In this document: piece by piece, positions 10,906-22,659 of the stretch
Layout: each line of letters opens with the position of its first letter
How positions within the stretch are numbered: position 1 is the first letter of the stretch
Source: Brachyhypopomus gauderio
Lineage: Eukaryota; Chordata; Actinopteri; Gymnotiformes; Hypopomidae
NCBI RefSeq assembly: GCF_052324685.1
Contig: NC_135225.1
Coordinates: 6,809,259-6,873,258, forward strand
Direction: 5' to 3'
Length of the DNA stretch: 64,000 nt
The notes under the pieces: model-generated
Told to the model about the DNA's origin: nothing
The model's database searches: none
Seen by the model: the letters and a program-made list of their open reading frames with translations, nothing else
Program-made: the position numbers and the translations under genes

Positions 10906-11790
10906 GTGGGAGGGCCATGGAGGCTTTAGGATGGACACGGCTCGTTCTTGGAAAATGGGCTTGACCCAAAGCAATATTATTCCCTGCCTTGGTATTCGGT
11001 GAATATCTGTGGGAGAAACGTAGGGCTTCTGTAGGGCATAGCCAACTTTGTGTTTGTCACTCTGAGGTTCACAATAATGACTTTTGTAGTTACTAGTCTT
11101 GCCTAAACCTATTGTACCCCATAGGGAAGTTTAGCACATACATGGGTGTGTGTGTGTGTGTGTGTGTTGCACAATTGCCTATCCAGTCTTCCTCTGTGAG
11201 ACATTGTGAGAGTCGCCCAGACGCGGGCAGATTTAACTTGGCCCTCTTGAGTCTGTCTGTCTGCGTGTGGTTCCTCCTCCACAGCTCTCTGCAGGAACAT
11301 ATCACTTTACACAATAATGTGAATATACTTATGCAGAGATTAGCAATACCAAGTTTGTATGAGTATGTGTGTTTAGTTTGTGCGGAGTTTCGCAGTATCA
11401 AGTGCCTCAGTGTGTGAGCTGCCTCGTGCTGACTGTCCCACTTCAGCTCCGTTCGACGAGGACAATCGGAATACGAGGTCACCAGCCTTCCAGAAAGTGC
11501 ACTCTAGTGCACTCTTTACACGTGTGACATTTGCGTCCATGAAGTTTCTTATGTAACCACAACTCTGCCACAGAACCATGCGGTGATAATCCTGTATGAG
11601 TTTGTGTGTGTTGCTCCACTGTATCTGAGAAGATGCACCACAAGCCGTGTGGTACTGTGGGCATTTGGGAGGGAGGGAGGTGGTGAGAGCCCAGGTCTGG
11701 TGGCTGGTTGGTGCAGGTACAGGTGCGTATCTCCTCCTGCGTCCTCTCGCACAGGTAGAGAACACGGCCATCTGTTTCCTGGGCTCCTGC

Positions 11791-11794
<4 letters not shown>

Positions 11795-11834
<40 letters not shown>
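11795..11834. repeat. (GT)n microsatellite
   Basis: About 20 perfect GT units, probably within the ogfrl1 3' UTR. Confidence 0.95.
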
Positions 11835-11836
<2 letters not shown>

Positions 11837-12006
11837 TTTCACTGCTTCAGATGCAGCCAATCACAACACGCATCCTCCTGGTTGTGTTTCCTGTCTGTTC
11901 TTTGTGTGGTATCTGTCGTCTCTTATTTGTGAGGCGCTACAAATGTTTTCTAATGTTTGATATAGAATACGGTGAGGTGTTTGGTTTTTTTATTGTGACC
12001 TGCTAT

Positions 12007-12012
12007 AATAAA
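12007..12012 (+). terminator. ogfrl1: Candidate ogfrl1 polyadenylation signal
   Basis: AATAAA on the plus strand with a GT-rich downstream element. It is a candidate only, since longer 3' UTRs are common for this gene. Confidence 0.45.
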
Positions 12013-12425
12013 AAATTAATAGTTACATGTGTGGCGATTGTGTGCTTACATAGTCATGTCATCAACCATCAACAGAGATGTTACAAAAGTTTAATATCTT
12101 AATTATTTATTCATCACTATATTCCGTTATAATTTAACATTATGTATAATTGACAATAAGTGCACTGTGAGGTAAAGCATATAGAACAGTCACAGGGAAG
12201 GTCATACTAGCTGATTACTCACACACACACGCAACTATGCATTTTAGTCCTCGGACAGCAAATTTAATCGAGCTGCCTAACAAATGATGTCGTGTTCATA
12301 TTAAAGGAAGGCAGAGCATCCATCATCTGTCCCAGTGTCCATCATGGAGCCTGACACACACAACGGTGTGCATTTCAAACCCAAGCCCAAATCTCTCACT
12401 TCCTGCATTTTAATCTCCCTCACAG

Positions 12426-12541
12426 AGCTGTGAGGATTACTACAATGGGGAATGTGACTTTGGAGAGAAGCTGTGGGGGCTCCACGTCCATATGCTCCCA
12501 CCAGGGGGCCGTGTGCGGCATGAGGACGTGCTCTGCTATCG
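12426..12541 (+). CDS. Orphan exon-like segment, CCCH-finger-like
   Basis: Bounded by an acceptor (CTCCCTCACAG) and a donor (GTAGGAG). It is open in the frame starting CEDYYNGECDFGEKLWGLHV, with HEDVLCYR near the end. The spacing C-x7-C and the later H recall a CCCH zinc finger, but the third Cys position is Leu, so a working finger is doubtful. The composition is protein-like, yet I do not recognise the family. It ends two bases into a codon, and both 13299 and 15584 offer acceptors that keep the frame open. A second frame is also open, so the assignment is tentative. It may be part of an unannotated gene, an exonised remnant or chance. Confidence 0.35.
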
Positions 12542-12664
12542 GTAGGAGCATTTCTGCCCGTCGACGTGTCAACGTGTGATTGGTTCTTTTCTGTGACCCG
12601 TCATCCTCCCGCCATGTCCGTGTGCATGGGCTCACCTGTCAGGCAGCTGGAGACTGTGGTGATA

Positions 12665-12689
12665 CACACACACACACACACACACACAC
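12665..12689. repeat. (CA)n microsatellite
   Basis: About 12 perfect CA units downstream of the orphan exon-like segment. Confidence 0.93.
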
Positions 12690-13298
12690 CTCTCTGAGCT
12701 TTCCCAGGGCTCACTGCAGCACTCGTTTGGCGACTGCCCTGATAGGCTTTCACACATGGCCCCGAGCACCTTGGGATTCTGCACAGCTTGTAAACACAAC
12801 GTTGTGTGTGACCACTCAGATGTATTTGTATGGATTTGAGGAGTGTTTTTTTTCTGTGGAGGAAGCCCACTGAGAGAAACCCTGGAAGCCATGGTGTGTG
12901 TGTGTACAGCAGTAACAAACTCTGGGAGCAGTGCCGGACAGTCTTGGATACTCCGACTCCCTGAAACTCACCCAGCAACTGCTCGGGCTTGTGTGTGCTC
13001 ACGTGTGTGTGCTCACGTGAGTGTGTTTACACGTCCCACTGTGTCATCGTCTCTTTCAATTAGCTGCCTCGGAGATTCATACAACAGTAAGCCACTCGGT
13101 GAACAGCGTGTGTGGTGCTACATGTAGATATGTCTGTATTACAGAGAGGCAGGGTAGCAGACACACAGCCATCAGAACAGCCAATGTAACACCAACACTG
13201 TGGATCTGATCTTAGTTATGAGGGTGATGCCAATGCAGCAAAAATAAACCCATAACAAAAACTGGTTTGTTCCATGAACTGAGCACATTTGTATCTAG

Positions 13299-13578
13299 CG
13301 CTGTGGCCCGGCTCGTGGTCCAGGGTTCTCCAAACGTCCGGGTGGAAGCCGACCTGAGCGGCGCAGCAGGTCCTGGAGAACCCGCGGCCACCACTGTGGT
13401 CCAGTCTACCGGGGCTGTGCAGGAACAGGGAGTCTCCAGGGCAACCCCCCCCCCCCCCCCACGGACCCCCAGGGCCTGTCAGTCAAGCAAAACCGCACTG
13501 ACAATTACTCCCACCCTCACAGAAGAGAGGGAAGTGATCTCCATCTCTCCCCGTCTCTTTTCATCCATCTCACTGTGA
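13299..13578 (+). CDS. Exon-like open segment, unassigned
   Basis: After TTTGTATCTAG the sequence is GC-rich and open to a stop at 13576-13578. It is in phase with the segment ending at 12541, giving ARLVVQGSPNVRVEADLSGA and then TTVVQSTGAVQEQG. The second part becomes low-complexity with a C-run at 13446-13460, which argues against a well-conserved protein. No family was recognised. It could be a terminal exon of a small unknown gene or a chance GC-rich frame. Confidence 0.22.
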
Positions 13579-14965
13579 CACGTTCCGCCTCCCGACCAGG
13601 AGCGCCCGTTCGTCGGATGCTTGGCTGCCTCTCAGCAGATATGGAGAGAGGTTGTTATTTGCACTGGGCCCTGCGTGCGCTTCTTGTTGTGTGATCAGTG
13701 GAGGTGTTTTGTCTGTGGTGGAGTTTGGAGCCTCTTACAAAGACCAAAGGAACCAGCGGAGGAACTCCTACTGCATAGTGGTGCATTCATACTGCACCAC
13801 TAGCTGAACTGTTTTAAGGACCTGTCAAGTAAATATAAAATGGACATCAGTTTTTAAAAACCTTTCAAAAGTATTTTAAGCAGCATGTTCCATATGCAAA
13901 TGTGTGGTGTGGCAGTATGCTGAAATTACAGACAGGAGAACTCCTTCTGTAAATGTTGCTTAGATAACTGCTCATTCTGCAGTCGTAACCACATGTTTAC
14001 CGTTAACTCAGGCGGCCTGTATAGGGAAACACCCAATGACTGATCATCTCTGTACTTTTGTATAATGGACGTTAATGTACGTGGCTGAGTAAGAGACAGA
14101 TGACCGAGTGCTTAGGCCAGTGTTGGTCATTCCCCTCTGAAACGCATGACGCCGAGCGGCCCTTCGTTCAGCAGTGCCAAGGCAAAGCACATTTCTGCCT
14201 GAGACTGCACAGTCCTGTCATTACACAGCTGCTCCACTGTAGAATGAATCAGAGGTGTGTGTGAGTGTGTGTGAGTGAGCGTGTGTGTAAGTGAGTTTGT
14301 GGTATGAGATAAAGACACACTTTTAGGCAGTTTGGATAATAGACTCATATGCTAAAATTGTCCTTCAAGGCTAATGCCTTACTTACTAAGACATTTGTGC
14401 ATTAACACCTAGCACTGCAATTTCATTGGTTTACAAAATGTGAATGAGTGTTTGCACTGTGCCTTTAGGGCTGTTCCTGTGGTCCTGCATGCTGTGTCTG
14501 AACCGAGCCGTGTAGGCCATCAGTGTGGCCTCTGAGTTGACACCCTATTTACAGGCTCACTCAGAGTAGACGAAATTAGGGCAGCAGGCGGAAGATGCAG
14601 GCACACACCCCGAGAACGTCCTGCTCCTCCAGTGGGTCTTAACACTGTCCGTGCTGGACTGAAGCGTCTGGACTGCTGAGAACACACCGACGCTGCTCAC
14701 CCCGTCAGGACTGGTTTCGGTTCCTCGTTTGATCGAGACTCCGGACTTCCCCCGAAACTCGGCTCAGCGCAGCAGTTGAAGTGGTTTCCTCTGGGTTTTT
14801 TTTGTACACTATCTAATAGAAACACACTTTTACAGATCAACAAGAGGAGCAGGCCCAGTCCAGTTACTATGTGAGCAGTACAATTACCACACAAGACATG
14901 AGAGTTGTTTCCAATTGTGCTCGCATTATTTATTTATCAAATAAAATATATATATATATATATAT

Positions 14966-15177
14966 TAGTGCTGTCAATTTCAGGTGCTGCGATTAAAAGT
15001 TCTCACCAGGATTTTGCTCAGGCTTCCTGGATTGTGTTGATTCACCAGGATTCTGCTCAAGCTTGCTAGATTTTCTAATTAGCAATCCAGGTAAAATTAG
15101 TGGAATCAACACAATCCAGGAAGCCTGAGCAAAATCCTGGTGAGGACTTTTAATCACGGCACCTGGATTTGACAGCA

Positions 15178-15180
<3 letters not shown>
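14966..15180. mobile_element. Palindromic MITE with TAGTGCTGTCAA ends, 215 bp
   Basis: The inverted ends are TAGTGCTGTCAA with CAGGTGC and GATTAAAAGT, and the complement matches at 15137-15180. Almost the whole element folds back on itself. It sits inside a (TA)n microsatellite (14948-14965 and 15181-15244), so a TA target is possible but cannot be proven. Its interior carries the same CTCACCAGGATTTTGCTCA / CTTCCTGGATTGTG core as the hAT-like MITE at 2973-3147, although the outer ends differ. There is no coding capacity. Confidence 0.85.

Positions 15181-15244
<64 letters not shown>
15181..15244. repeat. (TA)n microsatellite
   Basis: About 32 perfect TA units abutting the MITE. The left flank of the MITE is a shorter TA run. 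Confidence 0.97.
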
Positions 15245-15249
<5 letters not shown>

Positions 15250-15583
15250 AAAAATATAAATAGCAGTGTTATTCATAGTATACCACTTCCAAACAACAGT
15301 GTGTTATGATGTGCGCTGTAAATCCCAGTGAACGAGCAATAAGAAGTGAAACACTGTAAACTTGTACACTTCTAGGTATACATCTAGGCACAATAATAGA
15401 GATTATGTTTGGAATGTCAATAAATGTATATAAATCTATGATAAGCCCAATGATGTTTCTAATAAATATAAAAAGGATTGTACAGTATTAAAATAGCACT
15501 TTAACATTTGAAATGCACCTCAATTATGTCTTGCATGAAAGTTTTCATTGCATCTTGCTGTAATGTTATTGTGCTTTGCCAGA

Positions 15584-15698
15584 CTCCAGAGCGACTCCAT
15601 CATTCCTGGTCCCGTTGTGATGTTCGCCAACACCCAGGGCAGACATCACTGTCAGGGAGAAGCATACAGCAGTTCTCAGCCAGCCACCTTAACTGGCA
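15584..15698 (+). CDS. Exon-like segment, unassigned
   Basis: Bounded by acceptor TGCTTTGCCAG and donor GTGGGCC. It is open as SDSIIPGPVVMFANTQGRHH followed by CQGEAYSSSQPATLTG. It starts with one base completing a codon, so it can also be joined in frame to 12426-12541. No protein family was recognised. Splice-like borders and non-repetitive composition are the only support. Confidence 0.25.
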
Positions 15699-15699
15699 G

Positions 15700-18600
15700 G
15701 TGGGCCATTAACACATCTGACCTGGGTTACTCCTTCCACGCAGGTTCAGAGATCACTCATTTATGTCAGAATGTTTTGCCTTTGCGGTTTGTGGTCTCTT
15801 TCAACAGATCTCTGCTGCCCTCTTGTGAGCTTGAGAAAATATTTTCCTTACCAATAATGAAAACATGGTCAGATTTACTGCAAATTAAAAAAAGCTACGA
15901 CTTGAGTATTTTTTTGGAATTAGTTGTTTCTTGGCAAACAAATACAAATAAAACAAAATAGTAATTGTTGATTGCAGCTTAGTCATTCCACATTCATGTT
16001 ATTTTCTTATATTTTTGTGTAATTTGTGTATATAATTTATTTTATTTACAACCTTCAATTTGTGTTCATATATATTGCTCACACACATAAATGCACATAA
16101 CTGGTAAACAAAAAAAATAAGTCCTTTGAATGTGCTATAAATACAGTTGCTAAGCCTTCATTAGACAGTCTGCCCCCTAGTGGATAATGAGGGAGCAGCT
16201 GAAGTAATGACGTCACTGAATAAGAGTGGACCAAGATAATTGCAGTGGGAGAGGGTGGGAACCAGAAAATAGCCAGGCATGCATCCTGACCTCCCCAGAC
16301 AGGGGAGGGCATCTGAATCGGCAGACCAACACAGCTCACACAATGAACCAGTGTAGACGGGGCAAGCGAGCCAAGCACGTTGCCCAAAGGTTGCCCAAAG
16401 GTCAAAGGTCTCTTGGTGTGTCTGTGTATGGGGCCACTGTGTCTATGTATGGGATCTATGTATGTTTCAGGCAGTGGTGCATGGTATCCCAAAACTATAC
16501 GAAAAAGACCATTGTAAGAAGAGACGCTGAATTACCTCTTTAAACTATGTAAGAGCTAAGAGGATGTGAACAGTGCCATGCGTTTGGAAGGCCCGGTCCC
16601 AGCTCACTGACGGAAAAGGACCGGCGAGCCGCCCATCGGAAGGCTGCTTCTCTCTGTGCTCTGGAGAGTATAAATAGCCATTTCCTCTTGGGCCACTCCA
16701 TCACCGTGACAACAGCTCGGTCTGGGCGGGTGTGCTTGGAGGCATTTGGAGCTGTCCCACCCTGCCGGGTCAGGGAGCTTCAAAGCGGCCCTGTGGCCAT
16801 GCTGAGACTCAGACCCACCTCCAGACCCCTGTGTTGCTCCTCACAATGGAGATCCATTTCCTCTAGCCCACAAACGAATCGTATTCAGACGAACGCCCCC
16901 CCATACCCCCCCCCCCCCCCCCCTCGCTGCTCGACACGCAGGACAGACGCCTCCTCTTGTATCGCGAGCAGAGGGGGTGTAGCGGAGTCGCTTTGCCTCC
17001 CCAGTGGTGTGGTGGCGTCTGGGAGGCAGAGAGCGCAAACAACCCACTCCCAGCGTCCGACGTGGCTCCAGCTGAGAGTGTAGGATGTTTACACTCCCTG
17101 AGGCTCCGCCCTCTGAGGCCCCGCCCTCTTCATCAGGGAGACCCACAGACGGCCTCCCTTACACTCCCTTAAAGAACAGGCAGGCAGAAATATTTTAATC
17201 AGACAAAATGAGGTGTAAGCTGGAGAATTGTCCCCCCTCCCACACACTAGTATCAGCGTCAGCAACAAAACCGGTTCTAAAAACAGCCCCGAACCTCTCC
17301 ACAAAACATCTCTTGGGGCATCAAGGCAGCCAACGTCACATTAGACTTTTGAAAACGTCTCGTCCGAAGCTCAAAGTAAATAAAGCAGGAAGCGGAAGTG
17401 GACGAAAGTGCGTCACTTCCGCGCCCTTCGGGAATCTGCTCACGCCGGCCATTAGTCCTTCAGCTAATCGCCACTTTCTATTAATAGAGCCGCATTCCTG
17501 AGCATACGGCCCACTGCGCGGCCCCCGGGCCACTGAGAGAGGCTTGTGCTGCACTCGGGCTGTGTTTGTTTAGGTAAACAAAGGGCACGGACACTGGAGC
17601 TGTGCCCAGGCCCCAGGGGACGGGCGAGGGCAGAGGCTCTGGGTGCTTACACAGACCTGCGTCATCAGACTGGCCTGCCTGCCTCTCTTGGAGACCTACT
17701 GCAGACAACTCACCCCCCCCCCCCTCCACCCCCACTCACCCCTCCACCCCTCCCTGGAGGATGTAGCCACTCCCAGACCCTGTGAACCCGATTGAATGGG
17801 AGCTTTTCACATTCTTTAGGCCTGTTTCCTCTCATTGGACAAGAGCGCTCTCTCCCTCTCTCTGTCTCCCTGTCTGCAGCAGGACAAATGTATATGACAC
17901 GGAGCCTATGTTAGGGTGTGGGTGTTGAGAGGGGACAGAGGTCAAATACAGAGCCACTGTCATGGTTAAAGGTAAATTTAAATGGTCAAATACAGTGATG
18001 AAGAGGGAGCAATAGGGTGCAGCTACGGTCAAAATGAAACCAGCAGCATGCCAATTGTTATTTTTAGTACACATTACATCAGTATATACTACAATAGTAT
18101 TAATACTAGTAATAATACTACTGCAATAGTACATTAATTGAACAAGCAACTACATCATGTCAAACCAAGAAAATTCACTTCACATGTCCAATTATCTTGA
18201 AAATGTACCTCTCAGCTCTTTGACCCTCTGGCTAGAATTTCCATAGTAAACAGGAACCACATTCAATTACAACACATTTAGGAATACAGATACCCTTATC
18301 ATTAGTCAGCTTTACACTGTGTTTGTTTAACTGTACAAATATTCCAAAAGTTCTCCTGCTGGTACCTTACCTCCTTATCACTCTTTCCTCTTTCCTGCCT
18401 ATTAAGGCTTTGTAGCCAAAGAGGTAGAATACATGAAAAGAAACTAGTCCGCACAGAGAGAAAGAGAGAGAGAGAGAAAGGGAAAGAGAGATAGTGTGTT
18501 AAAGAAGTGATAACTATTAGCTAACATCCCAGAGGATTCCTGTTCACCCTTGGGACTGGATACCTAGTGTCATAACCCGAGAGAGCTGTCCAGAGTGCTG

Positions 18601-20170
18601 AAACTAGGTGCTCCTCAATGAAATATTAATCACATAGATTCAACTTTTATCAATATTCTAAAGGGGGCTGGTTCAACACATCCAAAATCACAGAATTGTA
18701 CATTTAAAGAACCTATATGTAGAATGTTATGTGTAGACATGGTAGGAGTGAATCACTAACTGAATTATGCTATTATGAAAAACAGGAACTTGACCGTTTT
18801 ATCTACCCTACATCCAATAAATATCCATCTGTCAGTACCTACCTTTCAAAAATGAATTTGACACGTAAAATACATAACATTCATAAAGAGCAAAAAAAAA
18901 AACAAAAATACTGAATTTTTGAAAATCTGCCAGTTTTCCATGTTTACCCGTAACTTTACAAAAATGATTTATTAAATCTAAAATTAAACAATGAAACTAG
19001 CTGCATTAATATCACGACAGAGCGTGAACTGGAGGTGAAACATTATTCACTGTAACCATTTTCTCTATGGACTAAGGTTGGCGATTTTCCCATTGTGGAG
19101 TAGCGGATCATGTTTCTGTGAGTCTCATCGCACTCCCTGTGGGAGACTGCATCCTGGAGGCGAGACAGGGGGGCGCCGTGCTACTGGCCTCTGGCTTACG
19201 GGCTTTTGAAAGAGTGTGAAGGGAGACTTGGCCCATAGGCAGCAGCCACAATCTGGCCCTTGACTCTCCACAGGTGCCAGGCTGGAATGCGTTTTACATG
19301 ATCGGAGGTGTTAATTTGGCACAAAGCCCCTCCCCCGAGGTGGACTTTCAGCCTCCTGAGTCAGCAGTCAGGACCCTTATCCAGGGCCCTTACCCAGGGG
19401 CCACTGCTGCTGTTCTCTACACTTGCTGCGTGCTTTACCGAGGCCCCAAAAAAATGCAGTTCTGCCTGCCTGCTATCAAGCAGCTTACCCATACAGCTCC
19501 AGGGCTCTCCACCAACAATCCCCCAGGAGAGATCACTGCTTCACACTATTTATATTACAAACACAGAGCAGATGTAATACCTTCAGTACACCTCTACGCC
19601 AGAAGAGCTGCTGAGTGGGAGCAGACGGCCGCTCTGTGTCCTGCTCGACGTTCTCCGTTGGTTCCTCGTGGTTCTCTCTGAGCAGGGGGAACGGCAGTTG
19701 GCTGCTGCAAACATCCGACTGAAAGCTCCATTTTAGGCACCAGCTTCCAGTCAAGGATGTTTACAGTAGCCCATACTGCCAGCAGCTCCTGGCCTCTCCA
19801 CACAAACCCCCGCACGGCGCCCCCCGCAGGGCGCCCCCCGCAGGGCCATCCACCACAACACTGAACACGGGGCAAGGTGTGCGCAGGTATAATGCAAGTG
19901 CAGCGCAGCAGGGGCTGCTGGGATATGTGGTCTGTGAGCCAGTTGGGTAGTGTCAGACATTCTGGCTGAGTTTATCACACTGGTGTACCCGATGTTGTTT
20001 ATCCTTCTGACACCATGAGGGCTGGTTGCCATGGGATGCAGAAATGTCATATTTACAATAAAAACAAGAGAAGAGTCAGTGGAAGCCGTTTGTTTTGCCA
20101 TGACACTCCCACAGAGGGCCAATCTGATGAAGCTTCACACGCACCGCGTCCCTGCAGACCGTAGACCTTT
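15700..20170. other. Intergenic sequence, no gene supported
   Basis: Mixed GC-rich (16600-17750) and AT-rich (17830-19060) sequence with C-runs at about 16908-16923 and 17711-17722, and an imperfect GA-rich tract at 18459-18492. Several open frames exist but lack splice context or family motifs. Confidence 0.5.
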
Positions 20171-20172
20171 CC

Positions 20173-20176
<4 letters not shown>

Positions 20177-20235
<59 letters not shown>

Positions 20236-20236
20236 C

Positions 20237-20267
<31 letters not shown>

Positions 20268-20283
20268 ACCCACACACACACAC
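20177..20283. repeat. Long interrupted (CA)n microsatellite
   Basis: About 50 CA units with a few interruptions. Open frames on both strands here consist of alternating Thr-His or Cys-Val and are artefacts. Confidence 0.97.
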
Positions 20284-20474
20284 AGAACCTGTTTTGTGCC
20301 CACTCCCTGCAATTCTGCGTCACAATCACAAAGCAGCCATCTCCTTGTTTATCCTCCAAACGGGCCTGTTACGGCCCTTGTGCTCCGAGGGCTGAGCTTG
20401 TGCTTTTTTTGTGTCCTCCCTACACCAAGCAGACTGGTGATGCTAATGAGACTCCCATAAGGCCACGAGGGAGG

Positions 20475-20600
20475 GCGGCTCAGGCCCAGACCCAGGCCAC
20501 CCCGACGGCTCAGGCCCAGACCCAGGCCACCCCCTGACGGCTCAGGCCCAGACCCAGGCCACCCCCTGACGGCTCAGGCCCAGACCCAGGCCACCCCCTG
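20475..20600. repeat. About 32-bp minisatellite, about 4 copies
   Basis: Tandem copies containing GGCTCAGGCCCAGACCCAGG and CCACCCCCTGAC. Confidence 0.93.
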
Positions 20601-21162
20601 CCTCCATTTTGTCGTCTCCCACTTTCTTTACAGTGAACCTCTCACAGTGGAGCTTTATGTGAGTTTTAACATGGCCGTGTGAGATATGTGGCCAGTGTGT
20701 ACTTGTAGCGTATGTGCTCCTGGTGTTTTCTTTGTCAGAGATCCTTCCCTCGTGGAAAAACCTCAGTCCTGTTCAGGAGGAAGCGGTCACAGATAAGGTG
20801 GTCACACCACGGCTCTCTCCATAAGCTGGAGACTCCACCGGAGACGCTACAATTCTGGTCATCAATAATAGGGAGACTGAAGCTGAGATTTTAAGCCAAT
20901 TTTAAGGCAAATACAGGCACAACTCAGCAATCTTTGCAAATGCAGTATGCTTGCAAACATGTTGGTTCAAGTCCATTTGACTGCACTGATAGCACCTTTC
21001 AATGCTTCTGCTTCCTTACAGTTCTTCCTCCCACTGTACTATATACAGGACTTCTGGCAGAACTTAACCAAAGCGAAAGCAAAGAGTATCCAGTGTATGG
21101 TGTCAGATAATTGGGGTACATATGAATTGTGGTTTGGTAGCTGTGGTGTGTGGCAGGGACAG

Positions 21163-21185
21163 TGTGTGTGTGTGTGTGTGTGTGT

Positions 21186-21247
<62 letters not shown>
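21163..21247. repeat. Long (GT)n microsatellite
   Basis: About 42 GT units with a single CT interruption near 21190. Confidence 0.97.
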
Positions 21248-21248
<1 letters not shown>

Positions 21249-21431
21249 GTAGTACACACACTTGGGTGCTGTGCTTCAGTAGAACTCCCAGGGTCCCAGA
21301 TCTCCCCCAGCGTTCAGGTCACCGCGGGAACAAAGCAAACTTTATCAGAACACTGCAATCCCACATTCCATGGATTCTTAGCACTTGGCAACCATATAGC
21401 ACACAGTAAGGCAGGGGGGAGGGGTAAGGAG

Positions 21432-21432
21432 A

Positions 21433-21515
<83 letters not shown>
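21432..21515. repeat. Long (GA)n microsatellite
   Basis: About 40 GA units, a homopurine tract that could form triplex (H-DNA). It lies only about 185 bases after the (GT)n array. Confidence 0.97.
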
Positions 21516-21516
<1 letters not shown>

Positions 21517-22589
21517 GAGTGTGAGAGTGTCTGAGTTTAGACACCCATTGCTCTCTCCAGTACCCTCTTTCTCTGTCGGGCCCCACTCAAGGCCCATAGT
21601 TAACTGACACTAATGTAAGTGGTGTCAGCTGTTGGGTCCCATATTACGTGAAGCCACCGAGGAATCTAGCAGGCATCTCACTAAAAACACACCGCCTCTC
21701 CTTCCACACACATCTCCCATCTCACCCTACTCTTCCACCGTCCCTTCTTTCTCCTGGCCGTGTCCACCTACAAACGACCTAATCGGTGCTGATCTGCGGA
21801 TAAGACAGCGACCACTCTTCCAAAAGCCACCTAGTATTAAAATCCTCTTCACCTTTAGACAGAGTCTTCTCTTTACCATTGTACAGTGGCCTTCACACAA
21901 CAATGCGCTCGGGAAAGCAGGCAAAGTGTGACGTACTACGTTAATAGTGACAGCCATCCACACATTGTACGCCTCAAGGGCAGCAAAGTCACAACAAGAT
22001 TACAGAGTCCTGCACTGACGCTGTGGAGCAGCTCGACGTCCGCTGGCCCGAAGCTCCACTTCTCCTTTCGTCCATTCCCATTTATGTTCTTCTGATCTCA
22101 CCGATATGAACCAGATGGACGTATTTGAGGGGTGTGATGCTAAAGTGAAGGGTCATAAATGTTGCTGAGTTCACCAGGCCTGATGGCAGGGCCACCTGTG
22201 GCCCCCCAGTGCCTCCTCCCAGCACCATTACAGTTTGTGTGCCACTGCGTCTGAGATCGAGGCCCCACTCATCAAAGCATTCTTCCTTAAATTGCGCTTT
22301 TAGGCTTCAGCCGCATTTCTTATGACACCAGATGCCCAGTGCAGGCACAAAATGTATTAAGAAAAGGCCAAATTATTGCCATGTATTTATTGTTATCTGT
22401 AATGTATTAAAGTCTTTGCTCATTCTTATTTCACCTATTATGGGTTAGCAGTTTTGTGACAAAGACTAAAGTCTAATCTGTAGCTTTAGCTAAGTGCTAA
22501 CTAACCTCTAGGTAAGTGAATGTATAACAGCACCAATGGCAAATATCTTGTCATCTCCCTCTAACTCACTCTCACTCACTAAAACCACT

Positions 22590-22590
<1 letters not shown>

Positions 22591-22649
<59 letters not shown>
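22591..22649. repeat. (CA)n microsatellite
   Basis: About 29 perfect CA units. Confidence 0.97.
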
Positions 22650-22650
<1 letters not shown>

Positions 22651-22659
22651 TTCCATTCA

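Larger units (their letters stand above)
10906..12030 (+). other. ogfrl1: Probable ogfrl1 3' UTR
   Basis: Non-coding sequence after the stop, with (GT)n tracts at 11146-11167 and 11795-11834. The first plausible AATAAA I found is at 12007-12012. It is followed within about 40 bases by GT-rich sequence (TGTGTGGCGATTGTGTGC), the usual downstream element. The length of about 1.1 kb is an estimate. Confidence 0.5.

Noticed and set aside
10282..10974. 230-codon minus-strand frame
   Set aside because: It is a shadow of the GC-rich terminal ogfrl1 exon on the plus strand, which has clear family similarity.
19274..19681. 135-codon plus-strand frame after CTCCACAG
   Set aside because: The start looks like an acceptor, but the frame has no family resemblance and no matching donor or partner exon.
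20031..20537. 168-codon plus-strand frame and Cys-Val frames on the other strand
   Set aside because: The frame is mostly Thr-His from a (CA)n array plus a 32-bp minisatellite. The opposite strand is its mirror.
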